Below are positions 1-7,634 of a stretch of DNA of 60,642 nt, in pieces; the stretch's first letter is position 1, and each line of letters begins with the position of its first letter. The notes beneath the pieces are model-generated. The model saw only the letters and a program-made list of their open reading frames with translations, was not told the origin of the DNA and searched no databases. Source of the stretch: Pelagibacteraceae bacterium (GTDB taxonomy: Bacteria > Pseudomonadota > Alphaproteobacteria > Pelagibacterales > Pelagibacteraceae). A program made the position numbers and the translations under genes. The stretch spans positions 1-60,642 of the forward strand of contig VTPM01000002.1 in NCBI GenBank assembly GCA_008638125.1, read 5' to 3'.

Positions 1-148
1 CAGGTTTTGATATTTTACTTTCGCATAACTTTCTTAGCTTTTGAGCTTCCTTCATGCTTTTGGCATACTTTAAAGGAACGGGTGCTAAAATTTTATTGTG
101 CAAAAATGCTTTTACAAGCTTGTTAGCTAATAAATTTATAGAATTCAT
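1..148 (-). CDS. 2-keto-4-pentenoate hydratase-like (FAH superfamily) protein, N-terminal part only
   Basis: The gene runs off the left edge, so only about 49 N-terminal residues are visible. They begin MNSINLLANKLVKAF and contain APVPLKYAKSMKEAQKLRKL. An N-terminal helix rich in Leu and Lys followed by a Pro-containing segment and an EAQ/EAY-like helix resembles the start of MhpD-type hydratases, which act on 2-oxo-pent-4-enoate-like substrates in the cytosol. No catalytic residue is in view, so the family call is tentative. It diverges from the Zur-type regulator with a 59-bp spacer that carries an 18-bp palindrome. The ATG at 146-148 is the first good start in this frame. Confidence 0.5.
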   Translation of the reverse strand, partial: MNSINLLANKLVKAFLHNKILAPVPLKYAKSMKEAQKLRKLCESKISKP

Positions 149-173
149 AAACACATAAACATTACATTTTTAT

Positions 174-206
174 TTGACTAAATGATACGTTATGTTATAA
201 CATAAC
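174..206 (+). promoter_or_regulatory. Zur-type operator overlapping promoter of the Fur-family gene
   Basis: Positions 189-206 are a perfect 18-bp palindrome, GTTATGTTA followed by its reverse complement TAACATAAC. The pattern matches the AT-rich dyads bound by alphaproteobacterial Zur. A -35-like TTGACT lies at 174-179 and a -10-like TATAAC at 196-201, with a 16-bp spacer, so the operator covers the -10 box. The expected transcription start, about 7 bp after the -10, falls on or next to the A of the ATG at 208. This suggests an autoregulated and leaderless transcript. The same dyad also offers a -10-like TATAAC on the minus strand (199-194) with TTGTTA at 221-216. The sequence pattern is seen; the binding protein and start site are inferred. 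Confidence 0.72.
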
Positions 207-207
207 A

Positions 208-597
208 ATGAGTGATAACAATACGCTTGTGTTAAATAGCCTTAAATCAAGTCCAAATGGTTTAACGGCATACCAAATATTAAATCTTCTACAAAAAACT
301 AAGCCTATTAAACCAATGACAATTTATAGATCTCTAGAAAATCTTACAAAGAAAGGTTTGATACACAAAACTAACAAAAATAAAACCTTTCATCTCTGTG
401 AGGCAAGCCATAATTGTAATATTTCAGAAGCTCATGAACATAATTCTGTTTTTGTAGTTTGTGATAAATGTGGACTAACAGAGGAATTAAAAACTAATCT
501 GTTTTCTACCACAATCAAAAAAATTAAATCAAAGAAAAAATTTGATTTAAAAAAATTTAAATTAGAAATAACAACAATTTGTAAGGACTGTGATTAA
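208..597 (+). CDS. zur: Fur-family transcriptional regulator, probably Zur (zinc uptake regulator)
   Basis: A 129-residue protein with the Fur fold. The N-terminal winged helix (about residues 1-75) contains the recognition segment PMTIYRSLENLTKKGLIHK. A C-terminal dimerisation and metal domain follows, with an H-E-H pair, the structural-zinc CDKC motif, and a second C-x-x-C near the end (CKDC). Fur-family proteins bind metal and repress uptake genes. Zur is preferred over Fur because the dyad just upstream (189-206) has the Zur form. There is no room for a Shine-Dalgarno sequence between the palindrome and the ATG. The stop codon shares its last A with the ATG of the next gene (TAATG), so the two are translationally coupled. 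A Fur or Mur role cannot be excluded. Confidence 0.82.
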   Translation: MSDNNTLVLNSLKSSPNGLTAYQILNLLQKTKPIKPMTIYRSLENLTKKGLIHKTNKNKTFHLCEASHNCNISEAHEHNSVFVVCDKCGLTEELKTNLFSTTIKKIKSKKKFDLKKFKLEITTICKDCD

Positions 598-974
598 TGG
601 AACATTTGATTGAAAATATAAGTTGGTTACAAGAAAATGATTACTTAAGAGGATTTGTTTTTGGATTAGTTCATACAATTATACCTTTAATAGGATTTTA
701 TTCAGGTTGGAGCGTTAATAGATTATTAAAAATTGCAAGCAATGGTTACATTGCTGGGATATTTGGTATCGTCTTAGCACATGTTGTAGCCGACTTTATT
801 GCTGCAAGTTTAGATCCTCATTTAAAATCTGCAGCTATTGGTATCGTCTTAGGTGGATTAATACCACTAACTTTAGTTCCAATTTTTGACAAATATATTG
901 TTAAAAGTAAACACCACATTGTTGTTGGTGATCATGACGATTTAAAAAAAGATTTAGAAGAACATCATCATTAA
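597..974 (+). CDS. Small membrane protein with histidine-rich tail, coupled to Zur
   Basis: I do not recognise a named family. The 125 residues show three likely membrane segments (about 18-42, 48-71 and 79-98), small and Gly/Ala-rich, then a polar tail of about 25 residues. The tail is rich in His and acidic residues (KHHIVVGDHDDLKK and a final EEHHH). Histidines also occur in or near the membrane segments (VHT, AHVVAD). The gene starts on the last base of the regulator's stop codon, so both proteins come from one mRNA under the 189-206 palindrome. That context and the His/Asp tail suggest a role in zinc sensing, uptake or storage. Function is inferred only; the coding call is firm because codon use matches the neighbours and the overlap is tight. 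Confidence 0.75.
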   Translation: MEHLIENISWLQENDYLRGFVFGLVHTIIPLIGFYSGWSVNRLLKIASNGYIAGIFGIVLAHVVADFIAASLDPHLKSAAIGIVLGGLIPLTLVPIFDKYIVKSKHHIVVGDHDDLKKDLEEHHH

Positions 975-1010
975 TTCATTTTTTTTAGACTTATTAAAAA
1001 AAAGTGTTAT

Positions 1011-1016
1011 TATAAC
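1011..1016 (+). promoter_or_regulatory. Possible -10 element of the pyruvate kinase promoter
   Basis: TATAAC lies 12 bp before the ATG at 1028, inside a 53-bp gap after the His-tail gene. No convincing -35 sits 16-18 bp upstream; TTAGAC at 985-990 is 20 bp away. A start about 7 bp downstream would give a leader of only a few bases. Low confidence because AT-rich spacers often contain such hexamers. Confidence 0.3.
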
Positions 1017-1027
1017 TTACTCATTTC

Positions 1028-2440
1028 ATGGAAAAAAAAGCTAAAATCATTGCTACTCTAGGTCCAGCTATTCATTCGGAAAATAAATTAAAAGCCATAG
1101 TTAATGCTGGGGTTGATGCGTTCAGAATTAATTTTAGCCATAATATTTCTGGAATTTCAAAAATTGTCACAAGAATTAGAAAAATAGAAAAAATTTTAAA
1201 AAAAAGGATAGCTGTTATTGCTGATCTTCAAGGCGTTAAGTTAAGAATAGGAAAAATTGATGCTGATGAAATAAGCATAAAACATAATCAAAAATTTATT
1301 TTTGATAGTAATAAAAAAATAGGTAATCAAAATCGAGTTTGCTTCCCCTATCCAATTATTCTTAAAAAATTAAAACCAGGAAATAAAATCTTAATTGATG
1401 ATGGAAAATTTGTTTTTAAAGTTGTTAAAAAAATTAAAAATGGTGTTGTGACAACTTGTTTAAGCCAAAACTGTAAAATTCGAAGCAATAAAAGTATTCA
1501 TTTACAAAACTTTTATATGCCTTTTAATAATCTAACTCAAAAAGATAAAAACGATATTAAAACTGCAAAAAAACTTGGTTGTAATTGGATTGCTCTTTCT
1601 TACATTCAAAATGCAAAATTAATAGGTGAAGCCCGAAAATTAATTAATAAAGACATGGGCATTATTTGTAAAATTGAAAACAAAACTGCTTTAAAAAATA
1701 TAAATGAAATTATTAATGCTTCTGATGCCATTATGATTGCTCGAGGGGACCTTGCAATTGATGTGGGTCATAGTGACGTTCCACAAATTCAATTAGATTT
1801 AATTAAAAAATGCTCAAAATTATCAAAACCAGTAATCGTGGCTACACAAATGCTAGAGAGCATGATTGAGAATGCTACACCAACAAGGGCAGAGATAAAT
1901 GATATAGCCACAGCAATATTTCAAGGAGCTGATGTTGTCATGTTGTCAGCAGAAACTGCAATTGGAAAATATCCAATAGAAACGGTTAGGGTTATGGCTA
2001 AGACTGTTATTTCAACTGAGAAATATAAAAAACAACATATTCAAGATTTTAAAAATAAAGTTGATGTTAAAGAAGATCCAAGAAAATCTATAGTCCTTTC
2101 GGTTAAAGACTTAGCTTATAATCCAATGGTTAAAGCAATCATTGCATTTTCAAATTCTGGTAGTACAGCAAAATTAGTTTCAACAATGAGACCTTCAGTT
2201 AAGATATTAACAATTTCACCGAACATCAATACTTGTAGATTAACTAGTCTTCTTTGGGGCGTTCACTCTATAAACAGTCGTGATGCTCATGGCTGGAAAG
2301 ATATGATGAATATTTCTAAGCAAATAATTAAAAGAGATAAATCTATTAAGAAAAATGATTATGTAATCATTACTGCAGGATTGCCATTTGGTCATGCCAA
2401 AATGACTAATATGATCAGGCTTTATAAAGTTGGAACTTAA
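1028..2440 (+). CDS. pyk: Pyruvate kinase
   Basis: Converts phosphoenolpyruvate and ADP to pyruvate and ATP, the last step of lower glycolysis. At 470 residues it has the usual bacterial length. Visible motifs are ATLGP (9-13), the nucleotide/K+ site R33-N35-S37-H38, the catalytic lysine motif KIE at 215-217, the metal-binding ARGDLA segment (about 238-243), ATQMLESM (about 272-279), PTRAE, and LSAETAIGKYP. The DLQGVKLR segment has Val where many homologues have Pro, and ARGDLA has Ala where most have Gly. Neither change removes a catalytic residue. A C-terminal allosteric-type domain follows. The 3' end overlaps the convergent gap gene by 4 bp. Its place beside gap and the glycerol genes fits growth on triose phosphates. 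Confidence 0.95.
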   Translation: MEKKAKIIATLGPAIHSENKLKAIVNAGVDAFRINFSHNISGISKIVTRIRKIEKILKKRIAVIADLQGVKLRIGKIDADEISIKHNQKFIFDSNKKIGNQNRVCFPYPIILKKLKPGNKILIDDGKFVFKVVKKIKNGVVTTCLSQNCKIRSNKSIHLQNFYMPFNNLTQKDKNDIKTAKKLGCNWIALSYIQNAKLIGEARKLINKDMGIICKIENKTALKNINEIINASDAIMIARGDLAIDVGHSDVPQIQLDLIKKCSKLSKPVIVATQMLESMIENATPTRAEINDIATAIFQGADVVMLSAETAIGKYPIETVRVMAKTVISTEKYKKQHIQDFKNKVDVKEDPRKSIVLSVKDLAYNPMVKAIIAFSNSGSTAKLVSTMRPSVKILTISPNINTCRLTSLLWGVHSINSRDAHGWKDMMNISKQIIKRDKSIKKNDYVIITAGLPFGHAKMTNMIRLYKVGT

Positions 2441-3444
2441 ATTAATTTTGCTATTTGAATAGCTGTTTCACACATACGATTAGAAAAACCCCACTCATTA
2501 TCGTACCAAGATAAAACTCTACTAAATTTATTTTTGATTACTTGTGTTTGGGTAACATCAAAAATTGAACTATGTGGATTATGATTAAAATCTTTTGAAA
2601 CTAAAGGTTTATCATTAATACCAAGAATGCCTTTTAACTCATTACTTTTCGAAGCTGCTATCATTGCATTATTAATGTCATCAGCACTAACTTCTTTAGA
2701 AGTTACAACCGTAAAATCAATTAAAGATACATTTGGTGTTGGAACTCTTATTGCTGTTCCATCTAATTTACCTTTAAGACTTGGTAATACTAAACTCATA
2801 GCTTTTGCAGCTCCTGTTGAAGTTGGTATCATTGAATCGCCTGAAGCCCTTGCTCTTCTTAAATCTTTATGAAGTGTGTCTAATAATTTTTGGTCACCTG
2901 TGTAACTATGAATTGTCGTCATATAACCATATTCAATACCGAAATTCTTTTCTAGAACCATCGCAACTGGAGCTAGACAATTTGTTGTACAAGATCCGTT
3001 TGAAATAACATTGTGCTCTTTTTTTAATTCAGAGCTATTAACGCCTTGTACAATTGTAAAATCTACATCTTTACCTGGAGCTGAAATAATTACTTTCTTT
3101 GCACCTGCTTTAATATGTTTTTCACCTGTAGCTTTATCTAAAAACAAACCTGTGCATTCTAAAACTACGTCTGCACCCACTTTACCCCAAGGTAAATTAG
3201 CTGGGTCTCTTTCTGCAAAAACTTTTATGTCTTGATTTAAAATCTTAAAACCATCTTTAGAAGTTTCAACATCATAAGGAAGTGTTCCGTGAGTACTGTC
3301 ATATTTTACTAAATGAGCGTTAGCTTCAATTGAACCTAAATCATTTATCGCTACAACTTGAATTTTATCTTTATAATTTTCTAAGAGAGCTCTTAAAATT
3401 AATCTGCCAATTCTTCCAAAACCGTTTATTCCAACTTTAATCAT
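2437..3444 (-). CDS. gap: Glyceraldehyde-3-phosphate dehydrogenase, type I
   Basis: A 335-residue enzyme that oxidises glyceraldehyde 3-phosphate to 1,3-bisphosphoglycerate in the cytosol. The N-terminal Rossmann motif is GINGFGRIGR (5-14), and Asp35 in AINDL suggests preference for NAD+. The catalytic nucleophile is Cys152 in SCTTNC (151-156), with the usual HSYTGDQKLLD and RRARASGDSMIPTSTGAAKA segments downstream. The start is 5 bp after the stop of glpU, so gap can be the last gene of the glycerol transport operon. This links imported glycerol to lower glycolysis. Its end overlaps the convergent pyk by 4 bp, with no terminator between them. Confidence 0.96.
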   Translation of the reverse strand: MIKVGINGFGRIGRLILRALLENYKDKIQVVAINDLGSIEANAHLVKYDSTHGTLPYDVETSKDGFKILNQDIKVFAERDPANLPWGKVGADVVLECTGLFLDKATGEKHIKAGAKKVIISAPGKDVDFTIVQGVNSSELKKEHNVISNGSCTTNCLAPVAMVLEKNFGIEYGYMTTIHSYTGDQKLLDTLHKDLRRARASGDSMIPTSTGAAKAMSLVLPSLKGKLDGTAIRVPTPNVSLIDFTVVTSKEVSADDINNAMIAASKSNELKGILGINDKPLVSKDFNHNPHSSIFDVTQTQVIKNKFSRVLSWYDNEWGFSNRMCETAIQIAKLI

Positions 3445-3449
3445 AATTT

Positions 3450-3806
3450 CTATACGTATCTAAAGACTATTATAGCATAAATCAGCGATATTACTGTCGC
3501 AATCCACAAAATCATATCTGTTAATCCTAACCATGCTAAGTGAATAAATGCACTTCCAAGTAAAGAAACAAAAAGCCTATCTCCTCTTGTTGTATCTAAA
3601 CCTAAAATTCCTCTACGAGGCGTACCACCAGGAACTTTTTTTTCCCAAATATACATTCCTGTAATACACAAAGCGATAAAAATAAAGAAACTTGCTGTCT
3701 GCCAAGTCCAAGCCATCCAGGTAATAAAGTCAAAATCAAAAAAACCTTTTTCTTGTGCTTGACCAACTTTATCCCATGAGGCTGCTTGTAAATTTGTAAA
3801 TATCAT
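3450..3806 (-). CDS. glpU: DUF2160 membrane subunit of glycerol ABC transport cluster
   Basis: A 118-residue integral membrane protein with three or so hydrophobic segments (about 29-50, 77-98 and 99-116). It carries the recognisable DUF2160 pattern ITWMAWTWQTA and the loop GGTPRRGILGLDTTRGDR. DUF2160 proteins accompany the glycerol ABC importers of alphaproteobacteria, where the gene is called glpU; their exact function is not established. The start overlaps the end of glpQ by 4 bp (ATGA type), and gap follows 5 bp later. The family call rests on motif memory and on position in the gene set. Confidence 0.85.
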   Translation of the reverse strand: MIFTNLQAASWDKVGQAQEKGFFDFDFITWMAWTWQTASFFIFIALCITGMYIWEKKVPGGTPRRGILGLDTTRGDRLFVSLLGSAFIHLAWLGLTDMILWIATVISLIYAIIVFRYV

Positions 3807-4603
3807 ACTCTTCCCATCGCAAATCCTTTAGCAATATAATTTCTCACAAAGTAAATAACAAAAGCTCCAGGAATAATCGTCAAAGTTCCAGCGGCAGCTA
3901 ATAAACCTAGTTCATATCCTGAGGTACTAGCCGTTCTTGTCATTGTAGCAGCAATAGGTTTTGCAACTGTGGCTGTAAGTGTTTTTGCTAATAATAATTC
4001 TACCCATGAAAACATGAAACAGAAAAACATTGTAATACCTATTCCTGCAGCAATAGTTGGAATAAATATCTTAAAGAAAAATCTCCAGAAGGAGTATCCG
4101 TCAACATAAGCTGTTTCGTCTAACTCCTTTGGCACAGAAGACATAAACCCTTCTAAGATCCATACCGCTAAAGGAATATTAAATAAACAGTGTGATAAGG
4201 CTACAGCTATGTGGGTATCAAATAAATTTACCGATGAATAAAATTGAAAAAATGGCAAAGCAAAAACGGCTGGAGGTGCCATTCGGTTAGTAAGCAACCA
4301 GAAAAATAAATGCTTATCACCTAAAAATTTATATCTAGAAAATGCATAAGCTGCAGGTAAAGCTGCTGCAACTGAAATCACAGTGTTAATAACAACATAA
4401 GTGATTGAGTTTACGTAACCCATATACCAAGTGCTATCAGTAAATATTTTAATATAATTCTCTAATGTAAATTTCTGAGGCCATAAAGAATAAGTATTAA
4501 TAATCTCAGTCGTTGTTTTAAATGACATATTGATTAACCAATAAATCGGTAGCATCAAAAACAAAATATAAATTGTTGGAACTAACCACTTAAATTTTTT
4601 CAT
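3803..4603 (-). CDS. glpQ: Glycerol ABC transporter permease
   Basis: A 266-residue inner-membrane permease of the MalG type. It has six predicted membrane segments and the EAA loop ETAYVDGYSFWRFFFKIFIP (about residues 162-181), which docks on the ATPases. GlpP and GlpQ are expected to form the heterodimeric channel of the glycerol importer. The assignment to glycerol rather than a sugar comes from the cluster: glpK and gpsA upstream, the GlpV-type binding protein, and the DUF2160 gene. It overlaps glpP by 4 bp at the start and glpU by 4 bp at the end, so translation is coupled. Confidence 0.9.
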   Translation of the reverse strand: MKKFKWLVPTIYILFLMLPIYWLINMSFKTTTEIINTYSLWPQKFTLENYIKIFTDSTWYMGYVNSITYVVINTVISVAAALPAAYAFSRYKFLGDKHLFFWLLTNRMAPPAVFALPFFQFYSSVNLFDTHIAVALSHCLFNIPLAVWILEGFMSSVPKELDETAYVDGYSFWRFFFKIFIPTIAAGIGITMFFCFMFSWVELLLAKTLTATVAKPIAATMTRTASTSGYELGLLAAAGTLTIIPGAFVIYFVRNYIAKGFAMGRV

Positions 4604-5466
4604 GACTTAACCTCATTTTTCATCATTAAACTATAAAACACCCAACAAACTAAAAGCACGATGAAGAAATAAATTAAAGACATCGCAGCCGCTGGTCCTA
4701 AATCAAATTGACCCAAAGCCATTTTTACTAAATCGATAGATAAGAAAGCTGTAGCATTTCCAGGTCCACCTCCTGTTAAAACAAAAGGCTCTGTATAAAT
4801 CATGAAACTATCCATAAACCTTAATAGAATTGCTAAAGTTAAAACCTTTTTCATCTTAGGAAGTTCAATATATCTAAAAATATCCCACCTGCTTGCACCA
4901 TCAATCTCAGCTGCTTGATAATAAGCTGGCTGTATAGAATTTAATCCAGCATAAGACAACAGCACTACAAGAGATGTCCAATGCCAAACATCCATTAATA
5001 TCGTTGTAAACCAGGCGTCTCCACTTTGCTGAGTAAAGTTAAAGTCAAAACCAAGACTATTTAGTGTGTGACCTAAAAATCCAATGTCAGGTAGAGCAAA
5101 AATATTCCACATTGCACCTACTACGTTCCAAGGAATTAAAAGTGGCATCGACATTAAAATTAGACACGTTGGTACACCCCAGCCTTTTTTAGGCATTGTA
5201 AGAGCAATTCCTATACCTAGAGGAATTTGAATTAATAAAATGATAAATGTAAATGTAAATTGTCTACCCAAGGCGGCATGAAAACGATCGGATTGAAGAA
5301 TTTGTTTAAACCATCGAGTTCCTTCCCAGGCAAAAACATTGCTTCCAAAGGTTTCTTGAAAAGCATAGTTAACTACTGTCATTAATGGAACCACGGCGTT
5401 AAACGCCACCAATACAAAAACAGGTATGACAAATAACCAAGCTTTTTGATTTACAGTTTTATTCAT
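4600..5466 (-). CDS. glpP: Glycerol ABC transporter permease
   Basis: A 288-residue permease of the MalF/UgpA type, with about six membrane segments and the EAA loop AAEIDGASRWDIFRYIELPK (about residues 186-205). It begins with a short cytoplasmic tail and a first helix at about 9-30. It is the partner of GlpQ in the inner membrane. The ATG shares one base with the stop codon of the upstream ATPase gene glpT, and its end overlaps glpQ by 4 bp. Substrate is assigned from context, not from the permease sequence itself. Confidence 0.9.
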   Translation of the reverse strand: MNKTVNQKAWLFVIPVFVLVAFNAVVPLMTVVNYAFQETFGSNVFAWEGTRWFKQILQSDRFHAALGRQFTFTFIILLIQIPLGIGIALTMPKKGWGVPTCLILMSMPLLIPWNVVGAMWNIFALPDIGFLGHTLNSLGFDFNFTQQSGDAWFTTILMDVWHWTSLVVLLSYAGLNSIQPAYYQAAEIDGASRWDIFRYIELPKMKKVLTLAILLRFMDSFMIYTEPFVLTGGGPGNATAFLSIDLVKMALGQFDLGPAAAMSLIYFFIVLLVCWVFYSLMMKNEVKS

Positions 5467-6530
5467 TATTCAATTATCCAATCATCGCCATAAGCGTATG
5501 TATATTTTTGATTAAAAGTTATAAATGCACTTCCACTTGGAATTTCATCTTGAGCGTTAGATAGAATTTTTATTTTTCCAGCTTCAGATACAGCATCTAC
5601 GATCTTGTGTCTTCCAGTGTTACTAACTTTAGAAACTTTAACTGGAATACCTTCCTTAGAAAAATTAATAAACTCTGGTCTTATACCTACCTGCATTTTT
5701 TTAAAATTAGTTTTTTTAATACTAGAATTACTAGGAACTCTTTGACCTGATAAAGTTATCTCACCATTAACAATTTTACACGGTAATAAGTTCATTCCTG
5801 GAGACCCAATAAAATGACCTACGAAAGTGTGTTTGGGTTTTTCAAATAATTCAATTGGAGTACCTGTTTGTACAATCTGTCCTTCATGCATTACAACGAC
5901 TTGATCAGCAAATGTTAAAGCTTCGGTTTGATCATGAGTCACATAGATCATAGTTCTTTTAATTTTTTGGTGTAATTCTTTTAACTTAGATCTTAAAACC
6001 CATTTAAGATGAGGATCAATAACTGTAAGAGGTTCATCAAACATAATTACATTTACATCAGATCTAACTAAGCCTCGCCCTAAAGAAATTTTTTGTTTTC
6101 CATCAGCGGTTAGGCCTGAGGCTCTATTTCTTAAGGTTGGAGTTAATTCCAACATCTCTCCAATTTCTTTTACTTTTGCATCAATTTCATTCTCAGATAA
6201 ACCCCTATTCCTTAATGGAAAAGCTAAATTGTCATAAACACTCATAGTGTCGTAAATTACTGGAAATTGAAAAATCTGAGCAATGTCTCTTTGAACAGGG
6301 CTTAAATTTGTTACATCTTTATCATCAAACAAAATTTGTCCTTTTGTAGGTACTAGTAATCCTGAAATAATATTTAAAAGAGTTGTCTTTCCACAACCGG
6401 AAGGACCAAGTAATGCATAAGCTCCGCCATCCTTCCAATCAATATTAACATCTGTAATTACAAAATCAGAATCCTTTTGGGGATTGTTTAAATAACTATG
6501 ACTTAAATTTTTTAATGTTACTTTAGCCAT
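5466..6530 (-). CDS. glpT: Glycerol ABC transporter ATPase with degenerate signature motif
   Basis: A 354-residue MalK-type ATPase. Walker A is GPSGCGKTT (42-50), the Q-loop Gln is near 88, Walker B is VIMFDEP (161-167) and the switch histidine is His199 in YVTHD. The ABC signature, normally LSGGQ, reads LTADG (140-144), so the signature is lost. A C-terminal TOBE-like regulatory domain follows from about residue 240. Its partner GlpS has the reverse pattern: intact signature, missing switch His. Together they would give one consensus and one degenerate ATP site. The start overlaps glpS by 8 bp. The name follows the rhizobial glycerol cluster; this is not the glycerol-3-phosphate permease also called GlpT. 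Confidence 0.9.
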   Translation of the reverse strand: MAKVTLKNLSHSYLNNPQKDSDFVITDVNIDWKDGGAYALLGPSGCGKTTLLNIISGLLVPTKGQILFDDKDVTNLSPVQRDIAQIFQFPVIYDTMSVYDNLAFPLRNRGLSENEIDAKVKEIGEMLELTPTLRNRASGLTADGKQKISLGRGLVRSDVNVIMFDEPLTVIDPHLKWVLRSKLKELHQKIKRTMIYVTHDQTEALTFADQVVVMHEGQIVQTGTPIELFEKPKHTFVGHFIGSPGMNLLPCKIVNGEITLSGQRVPSNSSIKKTNFKKMQVGIRPEFINFSKEGIPVKVSKVSNTGRHKIVDAVSEAGKIKILSNAQDEIPSGSAFITFNQKYTYAYGDDWIIE

Positions 6531-7587
6531 TACTTACCAATCTGTTATTTTGATCAAAGAATAAACACTCATCTACATTCATGTAAAGTTTCATCTCTTC
6601 ACCAATATTAATTTTATGTGAACCGCTTGATAATGAAACCCAGTTTGATTGACCATATTTAAAGTGTATTAAACTTTCTGAACCACTTAATTCCGAAATC
6701 ATTACTTTGCCTTTAATTTCTACGGAGTTGGTAGAAGTTTTTTCTACCGTCACATTGTGTGGACGAATTCCAATTGTATAATTCCCATCCTTAATTTTTT
6801 TATTGGTCTTCCAAGTAGTATTTGCTTCTAACAGTGAACATGAGTCACCACTTTTGTTTACTTTAGCAATATTCATTGGAGGATCACTAAATACCTCTGC
6901 GGAGGTTAAGTTTTCTGGATTGTTATACACATCAAGTGTTTTTCCATATTGAATTATTTTACCTTCTAAAATCGTTGCAGTATTCCCACCTATCATCAAA
7001 GCATCTGATGGTTCTGTTGTTGCATAAACAACAATGCACTCCCTATTTTCAAATAATTTTGGTAATTCCTCTCTTAATTCTTCTCGAAGTTTAAAATCTA
7101 GGTTTGCAAGAGGTTCGTCTAATAAAATTAAGTCTGAGTCTTTAATCAATGCTCTTGCTAGAGCAGTTCTTTGCTGTTGTCCGCCAGATAACTCATTTGG
7201 TTTTTTGTCTAACATTGGAGAAAGTTTTAATAACTCTGCAACCTTACCAACTCTTTCTTTTATTTCATTAGCATCAACACCTGTTATTTTTAATGGTGAG
7301 GCAATATTTTCGTAAACTGTATAATTAGGGTAATTAATGAATTGTTGGTAAACCATTGAAACATTTCTTTTTTGAACTTTGACGCCAGTAACATTTTGAT
7401 CATTAAACCAAATCTCACCAGCAGTAGGTTTGTCTAGCCCAGCCATGATTTGCATCAAAGTTGTTTTTCCAGCTAGTGTTGAACCAAGTAAAACGTTAAT
7501 TGTATTTTTCTCGAGCTTAAGATTGGTAGGATAGATAAATGTTTCCAAACCTACTTTTTTTTCAATATTTTTTAGCTCTAGACTCAT
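6523..7587 (-). CDS. glpS: Glycerol ABC transporter ATPase lacking the switch histidine
   Basis: A 354-residue ATPase paralogous to its downstream neighbour. The P-loop is the unusual GSTLAGKTT (35-43), which still meets GxxxxGK[ST]. The Q-loop Gln is at about 81, the signature LSGGQ is intact (133-137) and Walker B is LILLDEP (153-159). The H-loop reads YATTEP (188-193), with Thr191 where the partner has His. A TOBE-like domain occupies the C-terminal third. Translation begins 18 bp downstream of the U-tract of the terminator at 7606-7634, so its expression depends on read-through from glpV. The change at the H-loop keeps a full-length open frame and does not look like decay. Confidence 0.9.
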   Translation of the reverse strand: MSLELKNIEKKVGLETFIYPTNLKLEKNTINVLLGSTLAGKTTLMQIMAGLDKPTAGEIWFNDQNVTGVKVQKRNVSMVYQQFINYPNYTVYENIASPLKITGVDANEIKERVGKVAELLKLSPMLDKKPNELSGGQQQRTALARALIKDSDLILLDEPLANLDFKLREELREELPKLFENRECIVVYATTEPSDALMIGGNTATILEGKIIQYGKTLDVYNNPENLTSAEVFSDPPMNIAKVNKSGDSCSLLEANTTWKTNKKIKDGNYTIGIRPHNVTVEKTSTNSVEIKGKVMISELSGSESLIHFKYGQSNWVSLSSGSHKINIGEEMKLYMNVDECLFFDQNNRLVSNG

Positions 7588-7605
7588 AATAATAAAGATT
7601 GTTTT

Positions 7606-7634
7606 AAAAAAAGGGGGCAGATAAATGCCCCCTT
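7606..7634 (-). terminator. Rho-independent terminator/attenuator between glpV and glpS
   Basis: Read on the minus strand, a 9-bp stem (AAGGGGGCA pairing with TGCCCCCTT; arms at 7634-7626 and 7619-7611) with a 6-nt loop is followed at once by a run of seven T (7612-7606). It is one of the most GC-rich short segments in the window. It starts 25 bp after the glpV stop and ends just before glpS. This is the usual arrangement for making much more periplasmic binding protein than membrane subunits from one operon. Confidence 0.88.

Noticed and set aside
1005-1016. Short palindrome GTTATTATAAC before pyk as a second Zur operator
   Set aside because: Only 11 bp and lacking the outer half-sites of the 189-206 dyad; it more likely contains a -10 element.
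7034-7315. Open frame on the plus strand opposite glpS
   Set aside because: Antisense shadow of an intact ABC ATPase; no supporting features.
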